From an uncultured Bacillaceae bacterium (GTDB taxonomy: Bacteria; Bacillota; Bacilli; Caldalkalibacillales; Caldalkalibacillaceae), in the NCBI GenBank assembly GCA_937967685.1, contig CALBTX010000175.1, positions 1 to 24,530 on the forward strand: a stretch of DNA of 24,530 bases. Direction: 5' to 3'. Below the pieces are notes generated by a model, which did not search any database, was not told where the DNA came from, and was given only the letters and a program-made list of their open reading frames with translations. Positions 7,047 to 15,276 of the stretch are shown in pieces; position 1 is the first letter of the stretch; every line of letters starts with the position of its first letter. Made by a program: the position numbers and the translations under genes.

Positions 7047-7063
7047 CAAACAAATGGAGCAGC

Positions 7064-8878
7064 CTATTCTTTTTCCATTCCTTGCCCAGGTTGAATCGCG
7101 TCAAGGTTCACTGTAAATGTCGTTCCCTCTCCCACTTTGCTATGCACTTGAATATGCCCGCCGTGAGCTTCGACCAGATGTTTGACGATGGCGAGCCCGA
7201 TCCCCGTGCCGGACTTGCCGCGCGTGCGGGCCTTATCCGCTTTATAGAACCTTTCAAAGACGAACGGCAGATCCTCCTCAGGAATGCCGTCTCCCGTATC
7301 TTCAACGGAGATGACCGCTCCTTGCCCATGTTCCATGAGCGATATGGTCACCGTTCCATTTGCAGGTGTATGTCGAATCGCATTATCAATCAAATTCGTA
7401 AAAATTTCCTCAATGCGGTCCGGATCCAGTTCATAAGCCAGCTTCGTTTCCGGCACCTGTTCGACAAGTTCGACTTGTTGCTCTTTGGCCAGATTGGCGA
7501 ACTTTCTAACCGTCCGTTGAATAATGGGACTGAGCTGGCAAGGAATGCGTTCCAAGGAGACATGTCCGGCTTCCATGCGCGCCAGATCCAACAAATCATT
7601 CACCAGCCGGCCCATGCGCAACGATTCGTCATGAATGACTTGGGCCATTTCCTGCCGCTCCTCTTTGGAGCTGACGACATCATCGACAAGCGCCTCACTA
7701 TAACCTTGAAGCATGGACAACGGCGTGCGCAATTCGTGGGAAACATTGGCCACAAAGTCTTTGCGCAGCTTATCCATTCTCATTTCTTCCGTCATGTCAC
7801 GAATGACGGCAACCGTTCCCCTGATTTTTCCCTGGTCAGACAGCGGAGACATGGCAATCGTCCATGAACGCCCTTGGGCAGATACGGTTTGCTCATAATC
7901 CGTCCCCGTTTCAACGACCAATTGGAAGATGTTCAACAATCTTTTAGGTAATACAGGGTGGGACGGGGTGTCTCCGTTTTCTTCAAATTTCCACGTTTTA
8001 AGCATATTTTCGGCCGGGGGATTCATCATGATGATCTCCCCATTAATGTCCAAAGTGACCACGCCGTCAACCATACTTTTTAAGATGCTGCTCAATTGCT
8101 CTTTCTCGTGAGACAGAGCTTGAATGGAATCATTCAAATGTTTACCCAAATCATTAAAAGCTTTCGCCAAATCCCCGATTTCATCATCGCTGCGAATGGG
8201 GATGCGGTAATTAAAATCGCCTTGTTCCATTTTGCTGGCCGCCGCTTTCATGTGCCTGAGCGGAGATGTAATCCGGCTGGAAAGGAAGAAAGCAAAAATA
8301 GTGCTTAAGACGATGCCGCTCCCCGCCGCGTACAAAATGATTTTTTTGGCTGCATCACTCGTTTCATTGATGGCATCGAGCGTCTGGTATAAAAAAATGG
8401 CTCCGGAAGGACGATCATCCGCCATGATCGGTATGGCCATGAGCAGAACATCTAATTCAGTCGTCAGTCCCTGCTCCTCTTCCACAGGGAAATGGTCGCG
8501 GATCATCACCGATTCTCCGTCAAACACTTGCTGAAGCTTGTCATTGGCAAACAAAACGTCTTCATCAATATGCGGCAAGTCCGAATTGGCGGATATTTCC
8601 AAAACGCGATCTGTTCCCGGGACGACCACGGTTAATGTCGTTTCCGAGACTTCAACCAATTCCTGGGCGATATGCAAGGCTTCCAAACCGTGTCCGTATG
8701 ATTCGAAAATATAGGCAATTTTTGCCGCCAGCTTATTCAAATTTTCCTCATGCTGCTCATTAAAATAACTGTCAAAAAACTGAACGAGCAAGAAAGTGAG
8801 GATGAGCAAAACAACGGCGACAAGGCCGATAATCGTCATCCACAACTTTCCGACCACACTTCTCCACAAAAATTTCAC
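7064..8878 (-). CDS. resE: Two-component sensor histidine kinase ResE
   Basis: 604 aa membrane kinase that senses redox/oxygen limitation and phosphorylates ResD. The architecture is complete: transmembrane helix 1 at about 12-34; extracytoplasmic domain to about 178; helix 2 at about 180-200; HAMP at about 202-255; PAS at about 262-365; HisKA with phosphoacceptor His381 (VSHELRTPL); and a HATPase domain with N-box Asn495/Asn499, G1 DTGDGI (527-532) and G2 GTGIGLAI (557-564). The start is GTG at 8878, overlapping the resD stop in GTGA, with AGGTG upstream, so the two are translationally coupled. Identity as ResE rather than another PhoR-like kinase rests on the resABCDE context. It is followed by ylbG instead of the usual Bacillus neighbours. 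Confidence 0.93.
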   Translation of the reverse strand: MKFLWRSVVGKLWMTIIGLVAVVLLILTFLLVQFFDSYFNEQHEENLNKLAAKIAYIFESYGHGLEALHIAQELVEVSETTLTVVVPGTDRVLEISANSDLPHIDEDVLFANDKLQQVFDGESVMIRDHFPVEEEQGLTTELDVLLMAIPIMADDRPSGAIFLYQTLDAINETSDAAKKIILYAAGSGIVLSTIFAFFLSSRITSPLRHMKAAASKMEQGDFNYRIPIRSDDEIGDLAKAFNDLGKHLNDSIQALSHEKEQLSSILKSMVDGVVTLDINGEIIMMNPPAENMLKTWKFEENGDTPSHPVLPKRLLNIFQLVVETGTDYEQTVSAQGRSWTIAMSPLSDQGKIRGTVAVIRDMTEEMRMDKLRKDFVANVSHELRTPLSMLQGYSEALVDDVVSSKEERQEMAQVIHDESLRMGRLVNDLLDLARMEAGHVSLERIPCQLSPIIQRTVRKFANLAKEQQVELVEQVPETKLAYELDPDRIEEIFTNLIDNAIRHTPANGTVTISLMEHGQGAVISVEDTGDGIPEEDLPFVFERFYKADKARTRGKSGTGIGLAIVKHLVEAHGGHIQVHSKVGEGTTFTVNLDAIQPGQGMEKE

Positions 8879-9597
8879 TCTTCAGGCACCTCTAGCTTAT
8901 AACCCACGCCCCAAACGGTTGTAATCATTTTTGCCGCCTCCGGGGAAACTTTGTTCAATTTTTCCCGCAGTCGCTTAACATGCGTATCCACCGTCCGTAG
9001 ATCTCCGAAAAAATCGTAGTTCCAAACGTCTTTCAAAAGCTGCTCCCTAGAAAACACTTTATTGGGCGATACGGCAAAGTAATGCAACATCTCGTATTCT
9101 TTCGGCGTCAGGGCAATCTCCTGGCCGTCGACTTCAACCCGGTGAGCATCATGGTCAATCGTGATGTGAGGGATAACGACGACATTGGACATACCGTCAC
9201 CGGCCTGCAAATAGGCGGTGGCCGAAGAACGTTTTAACACGGCTTTGACACGGGCCACGACTTCCCGGGGACTGAAAGGCTTGACGACATAATCGTCCGC
9301 GCCGACTTCAAAGCCTTGAATGCGATTCGCTTCCTCCCCTTTGGCTGTGAGCATAATGACGGGCGTCGCCTTTTTTTCGCGCAATTTCTGACAGACTTGT
9401 ATACCGTCCATTTTAGGCAACATTAAGTCGAGCAAGATCAAATCATAATTGTGGGCCAAAGCTTTTTCCAAAGCGTTCTCACCGTCTTCAGCCTCGTCAA
9501 TTTTATAATTTTCGCGGGTCAAGTACATGCGCAGCAATTTGCGGATGCGTTCCTCATCTTCGACGACAAGAATATGTTCTTGTTCCACTTTTTTCAC
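8875..9597 (-). CDS. resD: Response regulator ResD
   Basis: 240 aa OmpR/PhoB-type regulator. The receiver domain has the acidic pair E13/D14, phosphoacceptor Asp57 (LLDLMLP) and Lys106 (VVKPFSP). The winged-helix DNA-binding domain covers about 135-235. In B. subtilis ResD activates resABC, cytochrome biogenesis, nitrate respiration, hmp, nasDE and the sRNA RoxS under oxygen limitation or nitric oxide. GTG at 9597 gives the same residue numbering as B. subtilis ResD (D57). A second GTG at 9588 is better placed behind GGGGTG and could be the true start (237 aa). The gene lies 34 bp after resC and overlaps resE by 4 bp. Confidence 0.94.
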   Translation of the reverse strand: MKKVEQEHILVVEDEERIRKLLRMYLTRENYKIDEAEDGENALEKALAHNYDLILLDLMLPKMDGIQVCQKLREKKATPVIMLTAKGEEANRIQGFEVGADDYVVKPFSPREVVARVKAVLKRSSATAYLQAGDGMSNVVVIPHITIDHDAHRVEVDGQEIALTPKEYEMLHYFAVSPNKVFSREQLLKDVWNYDFFGDLRTVDTHVKRLREKLNKVSPEAAKMITTVWGVGYKLEVPEE

Positions 9598-9631
9598 CCC
9601 GTTAGAAAAACATGTTCGGCTCGCTCAACCG

Positions 9632-10846
9632 TTAAGCGTATGAATGCAAACCGGCGATGACCAAATTAACGAATACCAAGTTAAACATGATGATGATAAA
9701 ACCGATGACAGCCAGCCAGGCCGACTTGGCTCCGTGCCAGCCCCGGGAAAGACGCAAGTGTAAATAGGTGGCATAAAATAGCCAAGTGATCAGCGCCCAC
9801 ACTTCTTTCGGATCCCAGCCCCAGAAACGACCCCAAGCCTGTTCCGCCCAAATCATGGCAAAAATGAGGCCGCCCAAGGTGAAAATCGGAAATGCAATGG
9901 CAATGGCCCGATAGCTGATTTCATCCAGCATGGAAGGTTTAAGTTCCATTACCCATGGTTGCATGGCCGCACCCAATCTTTTTCTGATCAACAATCTTAA
10001 ACCAACGTATAATACTAAACCGCCCAAAACAGACCAGATCATCGTATTGAATTTCCGCGGCGCATCCACACCTTGCATCCACGAAGGGGTGGAAATGATC
10101 GGCTGCATGCGCTCCGCCGTGATCTGTTCCCCTTCATGCGGACCGGCGATGGCCGGAAGCGTATACGTGATCGTCTGTTCTTCCCCCCGCTCATTGATAT
10201 ACTCAAAGGAAACTTCATAACCGATGGCAGAAAACAGAAAACTGAGAATGATAAAACCGACAAGGATTAAAACCGTAAACAGGAAAAATTCCAGAGCGAA
10301 CGTTTGTGCGGATGATTTTTTCTGGTCCACCGTGCGCAGCACATACATCAGCCCCGCCGCAAATCCGACAGCAAAAATGCCTTCGCCGATGGAGACTGTC
10401 GTGACATGCAGGGTCAGCCAATGACTTTGCAGGGCGGGAATGAGCGGCTTTGGGTTTGTATCAAAAACGGAAGCCCAGCCGATCAAAGTGACCGTGACAG
10501 GTAAGACAAAGGCGCCCAACGAAGCCACCCGGTAAATCGCATGAATAATGATAAACCCCAAAATAACGGTTAAGCTGAGGACACTCATAAACTCGAACAT
10601 ATTACTTGTCGGCGTATGCCCCTGTCCGATCCAGCGCAGGAAGAAAAAGCCCAGATGGCATCCAAAACCGACGAGCGTCGTCAGAAACCCGATTTTCCCC
10701 CATTTTTTTTTCGGATTTTCCCCTTGTTCAACCGACCATTTCTTCCCCGTGATCGTCACGACGAAACAAATCGTCGCTACGATATAAAGCAGAAAGGCGA
10801 TCAATAATAATGTACTGCTGATATCAATCAAAACGGGCGTACCCAT
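9632..10846 (-). CDS. resC: Cytochrome c biogenesis protein ResC (CcsA/CcsB-type heme channel)
   Basis: 404 aa polytopic membrane protein of the system II cytochrome c maturation pathway; with ResB it exports and presents heme for attachment to apocytochromes outside the membrane. The tryptophan-rich heme-handling WWD motif is at about 338-350 (WGRFWGWDPKEVW). Transmembrane helices are spread over the length, and candidate axial histidines include His64 and His147. A hydrophilic extracytoplasmic insert lies at about 208-262. The start ATG at 10846 has AAGGAGGAG 4 nt upstream, within the last resB codons; only 1 bp separates the resB stop from the resC start. Confidence 0.94.
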   Translation of the reverse strand: MGTPVLIDISSTLLLIAFLLYIVATICFVVTITGKKWSVEQGENPKKKWGKIGFLTTLVGFGCHLGFFFLRWIGQGHTPTSNMFEFMSVLSLTVILGFIIIHAIYRVASLGAFVLPVTVTLIGWASVFDTNPKPLIPALQSHWLTLHVTTVSIGEGIFAVGFAAGLMYVLRTVDQKKSSAQTFALEFFLFTVLILVGFIILSFLFSAIGYEVSFEYINERGEEQTITYTLPAIAGPHEGEQITAERMQPIISTPSWMQGVDAPRKFNTMIWSVLGGLVLYVGLRLLIRKRLGAAMQPWVMELKPSMLDEISYRAIAIAFPIFTLGGLIFAMIWAEQAWGRFWGWDPKEVWALITWLFYATYLHLRLSRGWHGAKSAWLAVIGFIIIMFNLVFVNLVIAGLHSYA

Positions 10847-10847
10847 G

Positions 10848-12446
10848 CTACTCCTCCTTATCCAGGAAATCCTTGCTTATCTTTAAGTGAGAAGGGTTCA
10901 TCAGTTCTGTGCTTTCAATCAGTTTGACCACTTCCTTCTGCATCCCATACCAGTTTTTATGCGTATGGGCGGCCAACCAAATTTCATTGCCTTCCTGTTG
11001 TATCCAGATGCGCCGATGCTGCCAGTAATAACACATCATCAAACCGATCATGGCAATGCCCAAACCTGTGTAAATGATGGGCAAGACGCGCTCTTCGCGG
11101 ACCATGAGTCCCGATACATTGTTAAACTGGACATCACTGATCGACAGCTCATATTGATTTTCATTGCCGGGAGCCTCGATTTTCTGACCGACGAAAATCC
11201 AGCTGTGTTCACCTTCGGGAACATGCGGCGTCGTCACTTCAAAAATAAAGGCCGGGTTATTGGGAATATTGCTTTTTGTCGCCGGTTGCTGGTTTTCATC
11301 CAACTCAAAGTCAGGATAATATTCGATCAGTTCGACTTTATTGCCCCCGCCGAGGTCATACTGGCTTTGCGGCTGATACAAATCGACGGTCACTTCACCC
11401 AAGATGTCCCCGGATTGTTTGTGCTTGACATGAAAGGAAAATTCGCTGAATTCATTTAATATAAAGTCTGACTGGTATAATTTCAACGTGTCATGTTTCA
11501 GCGGCTGATTCACTTTGATTGTCTGCCGCTTGATTTCTTCCAGCTGAGGCTCCCCCATTTTATCTTCGGCGACATTTTCATACAAGACGGCCTCTGTTCT
11601 GAATTCTTCCGGAACCCATTCTTCAGCTGACGTTTCATCGTAAACGTCCAAATCAAATCCTTCACTTTTCACGTAAAACTGTCGATCGGTTCCAGGAACA
11701 GGAACGGTTTCCCCGTCACGGATCCACATATACTCTTCCATCGTGACTCCGGGCATGATGCGAATCAAAGCCCCGATCAACAGGATGATCAAACCGACAT
11801 GAACGACATAAGGCCCCCAGCGGTTAAACCGCGCTTTTTCCCCGAGCAAGGCGCCATCTTCTTCACGCACACGGTAGCGCTGCTTTTGCAGCTGCGCTTT
11901 GACACGATGCATCACTTTCTCAGGATGGTCCACCTCGGATTTGCCGAAAATGCGCTGTCTGCTCATAAATGAAGGATGACGGCGGACACCTTGTCTTTTC
12001 AGCGAACGATATAAAGGAATGAAGCGATCGATGCTGGCAATCGTAATCGAAATGCCGATGAGCACGAGCAAAGTGATATACCACCAGGAGCTGTATAAAT
12101 TGTGAAAACCTAACAGCGCATACAAATAGCCGAGTTGACCGTACTGCTCCTCATAATAAAGCAAAGGTTCCACAGTTTGAGGAATATACATCTGCTGAGG
12201 ATAGATCGTCCCTAAGATTGAAGCGACCAAAAGAATGAAAAGCATGGTCATGCCGACCCGCACGGATGCGAAAAAATTCCAGATGCGATCGACAAGCGAT
12301 TTGTTATACGTTTGCGATCGGCGGGCCACCCCTTCATAGCGCATATTGAGAATGTCTTGTTTATTGTCGAAAGGTTTTCCGCAAGACTGGCAAATTTCTG
12401 TTCCATACGGATTCTCGTGGCCACATTCACAACGAATTTGTTCCAT
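10848..12446 (-). CDS. resB: Cytochrome c biogenesis protein ResB (Ccs1-type)
   Basis: 532 aa partner of ResC in system II cytochrome c maturation. It has the Bacillus-specific N-terminal zinc-ribbon-like cluster (Cys6-x-Cys8 and Cys19-x2-Cys22) before the first transmembrane helix (about 67-90). Helices at about 120-140 and 222-242 follow, then a large extracytoplasmic domain (about 245-455) and a final helix near 460-480. GGTGAGGAAG precedes the ATG at 12446. It lies 114 bp downstream of resA, and that gap is filled largely by a 16 bp degenerate tandem repeat. Confidence 0.94.
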   Translation of the reverse strand: MEQIRCECGHENPYGTEICQSCGKPFDNKQDILNMRYEGVARRSQTYNKSLVDRIWNFFASVRVGMTMLFILLVASILGTIYPQQMYIPQTVEPLLYYEEQYGQLGYLYALLGFHNLYSSWWYITLLVLIGISITIASIDRFIPLYRSLKRQGVRRHPSFMSRQRIFGKSEVDHPEKVMHRVKAQLQKQRYRVREEDGALLGEKARFNRWGPYVVHVGLIILLIGALIRIMPGVTMEEYMWIRDGETVPVPGTDRQFYVKSEGFDLDVYDETSAEEWVPEEFRTEAVLYENVAEDKMGEPQLEEIKRQTIKVNQPLKHDTLKLYQSDFILNEFSEFSFHVKHKQSGDILGEVTVDLYQPQSQYDLGGGNKVELIEYYPDFELDENQQPATKSNIPNNPAFIFEVTTPHVPEGEHSWIFVGQKIEAPGNENQYELSISDVQFNNVSGLMVREERVLPIIYTGLGIAMIGLMMCYYWQHRRIWIQQEGNEIWLAAHTHKNWYGMQKEVVKLIESTELMNPSHLKISKDFLDKEE

Positions 12447-12502
12447 ATCTTCCTCACCCTGCTTTCAGTTGGAGACATCACTGTGCCAGTTGTTTGAAAA
12501 AA

Positions 12503-12567
12503 TTGACCGGATCAAGAGTTGAACCGACTTAGGGGTTGAACAGATCAAAGGTTGACCGGATTAAGGG
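12503..12567. repeat. Degenerate 16 bp tandem repeat at the resA 3' end
   Basis: Four units, all beginning TTGA: TTGACCGGATCAAGAG (12503-12518), 12519-12535 (17 bp), TTGAACAGATCAAAGG (12536-12551) and TTGACCGGATTAAGGG (12552-12567). The last unit contains the resA stop codon (12561-12563). The array fills much of the resA-resB spacer. Sequence and orientation differ from the array after coaD, but the period is the same. Confidence 0.75.
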
Positions 12568-13094
12568 CGAATCTTCTCCATATATGCTTTGATCTGGTCT
12601 TCCGTTAATATCCCCGTATGTTTATCGACCACGTTTCCTTCGGGGCCAATAAAAAATGAAGACGGGATGTCGCCCACTTCAAACTGCTTTGTCACAGTGC
12701 GATCATGATCCAGCAGAATGGGGAACGTCAAATTCAAACGTTCCGCAAAGCGTGATGCGGCCAATTCAGATTCGGCAATATTAACGGCTAATACTTCCAC
12801 GCCCTGATCCTTGAACACTTCATACTGAGCCTGGATATCCGGCATCTCTTCACGACAGGGACCACACCAAGTGGCCCAAAAATTAATGAATACACCTTGA
12901 CCTTCAAAGTCGCTCAGTCGAACCGAATCACCCTCTACATTGTCCAAGCGGAAATCAGGAGCAGGTTCTCCAACGCGAACGGGGGTGTCATCATTCATGA
13001 ATGCCGAAATAAGGGCCCCTCCCAAAGCAAGGGCAATGATGACCAAAACCGTCACTCTCAAGACAAACCGTTTATTTTTCACCTTATCCGCCAA
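12561..13094 (-). CDS. resA: Thiol-disulfide oxidoreductase ResA
   Basis: 177 aa. A membrane-anchored thioredoxin-like protein that reduces the haem-binding cysteines of apocytochrome c outside the membrane. The N-terminal helix at about 11-33 is the anchor. The active site is Cys77-Gly-Pro-Cys80 (ATWCGPC), and the cis-proline is Pro144 (GDIPSS). B. subtilis ResA has CEPC, so this protein looks more like generic TlpA/thioredoxin at the active site. I chose TTG at 13094 because CGGAGG lies 9 nt upstream; a TTG at 13103 directly abuts that site. A hairpin repeat array fills the leader. It is the first gene of resABCDE. Confidence 0.9.
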   Translation of the reverse strand: MADKVKNKRFVLRVTVLVIIALALGGALISAFMNDDTPVRVGEPAPDFRLDNVEGDSVRLSDFEGQGVFINFWATWCGPCREEMPDIQAQYEVFKDQGVEVLAVNIAESELAASRFAERLNLTFPILLDHDRTVTKQFEVGDIPSSFFIGPEGNVVDKHTGILTEDQIKAYMEKIRP

Positions 13095-13107
13095 ACCTAT
13101 CAACCTC

Positions 13108-13250
13108 CGACGCCCATGGACGGGCTAGTGCCGGCGTTGCAACAGGACGTTGCGCATTTAGCCGGCCGACGCCCATGGACGGGCTAGTGTCGAATATGCG
13201 ACAGGACGTCGCGTTTTATTCGACCGACGCCCACGGACGGGCTAGTGCCG
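13108..13250 (-). repeat. Hairpin repeat array (2.5 copies) in the resA leader, Bacillaceae-1-like
   Basis: Two full units (13108-13166, 59 bp; 13167-13224, 58 bp) and a truncated third (13225-about 13250) abut without spacers. Each starts CGACGCCCAYGGACGGGC on the plus strand and holds two hairpins. Hairpin A is GCCC/GGGC (13112-13115 and 13122-13125 in unit 1). Hairpin B has inner stem GCAAC/GTTGC in unit 1 but GCGAC/GTCGC in unit 2, and outer stem GCCGGC/GCCGGC in unit 1 but GTCGAA/TTCGAC in unit 2. The stems are therefore kept by compensatory changes. On the resA-sense strand loop B is GUCCU and loop A is GUCCRU, recalling the RUCCU loops of the published Bacillaceae-1 motif. That name is tentative. 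Confidence 0.75.
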
Positions 13251-13264
13251 AAAATCTTAATTCT

Positions 13265-13270
13265 ATTATA
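13265..13270 (-). promoter_or_regulatory. -10 box of a probable resA promoter
   Basis: A perfect TATAAT lies on the minus strand upstream of the repeat array. No good -35 stands at 16-18 bp; TTAACG at 19 bp is the closest. That fits a ResD-dependent promoter, as known for resA in B. subtilis. Transcription from here (start near 13258) would place the whole hairpin array in a leader of about 165 nt. Confidence 0.45.
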
Positions 13271-13291
13271 CTGAACCAAACCCATATGCCG

Positions 13292-14032
13292 TTAAGAAGA
13301 ATTATGAAAGTTATGTGACACAAGCTTGTGCAGTTTATGTACTTCGTCAGCCGTCAACGAACGATATGACCCCGATTTTACCCCTTCCAGCGTCAGAAAA
13401 GCATACCGATCACGATGCAGACGGATAACGGGATGGTGAATGTAGCGAAACATCCGGCGAACCTGTCTTTTTCTACCTTCATAAATGGTCATCCTGATGA
13501 CGGAACGATTCCTTTCTGGTTGATGATCGATCAATTGCACGTTGGCCGGAGCGGTCAGACCATCCTTGAGATGAACGCCCTTTCTTAATTGTTCCAATTT
13601 ATCTTCAGCCGGCAGGCCTCGCACGGTCGCGACATAACTTTTTTGAACTTGAAAAGAAGGATGCATCAACTTGTGGGCCAATTGGCCGTCATTCGTTAAC
13701 AGCAATAAACCCGACGTATTACAATCCAAACGGCCCACAGGATATATTCTTTCCCGGACATCTTTAAAAAAATCGAGGACGACCCTTCTTCCTTGAGGAT
13801 CCGTCACACTTGTAATCACGCCGACCGGTTTATGAAATAAAAAATACACGGGCGTTTCCGCACGTATTGGACGATGATTAACTTCTATCTGATCTTGCGC
13901 AGGATTGACTTTTGCTCCGAGCTCGGTCACAACTTGACCGTTGACCCGGACATGACCATCGGCAATGAGCCGCTCTGCTTTTCTTCGCGAAGCAACGCCA
14001 GCTCTAGCCAATATTTTTTGCAATCGTTCCAA
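13292..14032 (-). CDS. rluB: 23S rRNA pseudouridine synthase RluB (YpuL)
   Basis: 246 aa RsuA/RluB-type enzyme that converts a uridine of 23S rRNA (helix 89-92 region, U2605 in E. coli numbering) to pseudouridine. An N-terminal S4 RNA-binding domain covers about 1-60 (LARAGVASRRKAERLI). The catalytic motif GRLDCNTSGLL has Asp103, and the C-terminal RQVRRMF motif is present. The start is TTG at 14032, with GAGGTG 7 nt upstream. It lies between spmB and resA, exactly as ypuL does in B. subtilis. Confidence 0.93.
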   Translation of the reverse strand: MERLQKILARAGVASRRKAERLIADGHVRVNGQVVTELGAKVNPAQDQIEVNHRPIRAETPVYFLFHKPVGVITSVTDPQGRRVVLDFFKDVRERIYPVGRLDCNTSGLLLLTNDGQLAHKLMHPSFQVQKSYVATVRGLPAEDKLEQLRKGVHLKDGLTAPANVQLIDHQPERNRSVIRMTIYEGRKRQVRRMFRYIHHPVIRLHRDRYAFLTLEGVKSGSYRSLTADEVHKLHKLVSHNFHNSS

Positions 14033-14110
14033 TACTTTTCACCTCATGTTTATCTTACCCTTTCCATAAACCGTATACAAGTCAAGAGGTGACAGACACA
14101 TCAGACAAGT

Positions 14111-14644
14111 TTAGCCGAAAACCAGCGTGACAATAATGATCGAAGCCACCGCACCGGCGAAATCAGCCCATAAACCGACTTTCAAGGCATAGCGAATTTT
14201 GCGCACGCCCACGGCACCGAAATAGACGGTTAAGACATAAAGCGTTGTATCAGTGCTTCCTTGCATGGTGGAGGCAAGGCGTCCCAAAAATGAATCAGGT
14301 CCGTACTGTTCAATCAGGTCCGTGACAATGGCTAATGAACCTGCACCGGAAATCGGACGGATCATGCCTAGAGGGACGACTTCCGAAGGGATATGAAGAA
14401 TGGAAAGCAGCGGTGTGATGATGTGCAGAAAATGATCGAGCGCCCCCGAAGCCCGAAAAATGGAGACGGCAACCATCATGCCGACCAAGTGGGGAATGAT
14501 TTGAATGGCTGTGTTAAAACCATCTTTGGCACCATCGACAAACATTTCATAAACGGGAATTTTTTTGAGGACACCATAAATTAAAATAAAACAGATCAGC
14601 GAGGGAATGGCCCAAAGTGAAATGGTCGTCATCAGTGTGTACAT
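14111..14644 (-). CDS. spmB: Spore maturation protein SpmB
   Basis: 177 aa membrane protein (B. subtilis 178) with four to five hydrophobic helices and a nucleoside-recognition Gate domain (motifs RPISGAGS and TMQGSTDTTLYVL). In B. subtilis SpmA and SpmB are needed for spore core dehydration and heat resistance and act with the cortex peptidoglycan regulator DacB; the transported molecule is not known. ATG at 14644 follows GGGAGGG at 6 nt. It forms the end of the dacB-spmA-spmB group, which is read in the mother cell under sigma-E. Confidence 0.94.
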   Translation of the reverse strand: MYTLMTTISLWAIPSLICFILIYGVLKKIPVYEMFVDGAKDGFNTAIQIIPHLVGMMVAVSIFRASGALDHFLHIITPLLSILHIPSEVVPLGMIRPISGAGSLAIVTDLIEQYGPDSFLGRLASTMQGSTDTTLYVLTVYFGAVGVRKIRYALKVGLWADFAGAVASIIIVTLVFG

Positions 14645-14697
14645 CGGTAACCCTCCCGACTTTAACCGATCAAACTGCTATCGCGAGCTCCCCTTGA

Positions 14698-15276
14698 TCA
14701 GCGCTCCCGATAGCGGTACCAGCGGTCCAAAGTGATCGCCACAAGCGTTGAACAAAACGTTGCAAACAAAGTGGTCCCGACAATTTCCACGGCATTCGCC
14801 GATCCGAAATTCATTCTGATGGCGATGATTGTCGTCGGTATTAAAGTAATGCTGGACGTATTTAGGGCCATTAAAGTAATCATCGAAGAAGATGCCTGCT
14901 CTTTGTGAGGATTCAGTTTTTGCAATTCTTCCATCGCCTTGATCCCCATCGGTGTGGCCGCATTACCCAAACCGAATAAATTGGCACTCATGTTGGACAA
15001 AATATACCCCATGGCCGGATGATCTTTAGGCACATCAGGAAAAAGAAAGCGCGCCAGCGGGTATAATGCTCGCGTCAATTTCTGCAATAGACCGGATGCC
15101 TCAGCAATCTTCATCATTCCCAGCCAAAAAACGAGCACGCTGATCAAACCAAAACAAATGGTTACACCGGTCTTCGCCCCTTCAAAAGCGGCTTCATTGA
15201 TCGCTTCCAAATTACCTTCGATGGCCGCAACGACGATCCCGATAACAATGAGGCCGAGCCAAATATAATTAACCAT
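14698..15276 (-). CDS. spmA: Spore maturation protein SpmA
   Basis: 192 aa membrane protein (B. subtilis 196) with a Gate domain: SANLFGLGNAATPMGIKAME near 94-113 and a second conserved LNTSSITLIPTT segment. It works with SpmB in spore dehydration. A GGGGGGA Shine-Dalgarno precedes the ATG at 15276, and the gene overlaps the end of dacB by 8 bp, indicating coupled translation. SpmA, SpmB and YlbJ in this window all carry Gate-type domains. Confidence 0.94.
   Translation of the reverse strand: MVNYIWLGLIVIGIVVAAIEGNLEAINEAAFEGAKTGVTICFGLISVLVFWLGMMKIAEASGLLQKLTRALYPLARFLFPDVPKDHPAMGYILSNMSANLFGLGNAATPMGIKAMEELQKLNPHKEQASSSMITLMALNTSSITLIPTTIIAIRMNFGSANAVEIVGTTLFATFCSTLVAITLDRWYRYRER

Noticed and set aside
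7082..7867. Long plus-strand frame opposite resE (similar ones opposite dacB 15677-16390 and ribBA 18963-19736)
   Set aside because: They lie wholly antisense to well-identified genes, have shadow-type composition and no ribosome sites.
13108..13250. CRISPR array
   Set aside because: Units abut with no unique spacers, and differences between copies are compensatory changes in stems; no cas gene is present.
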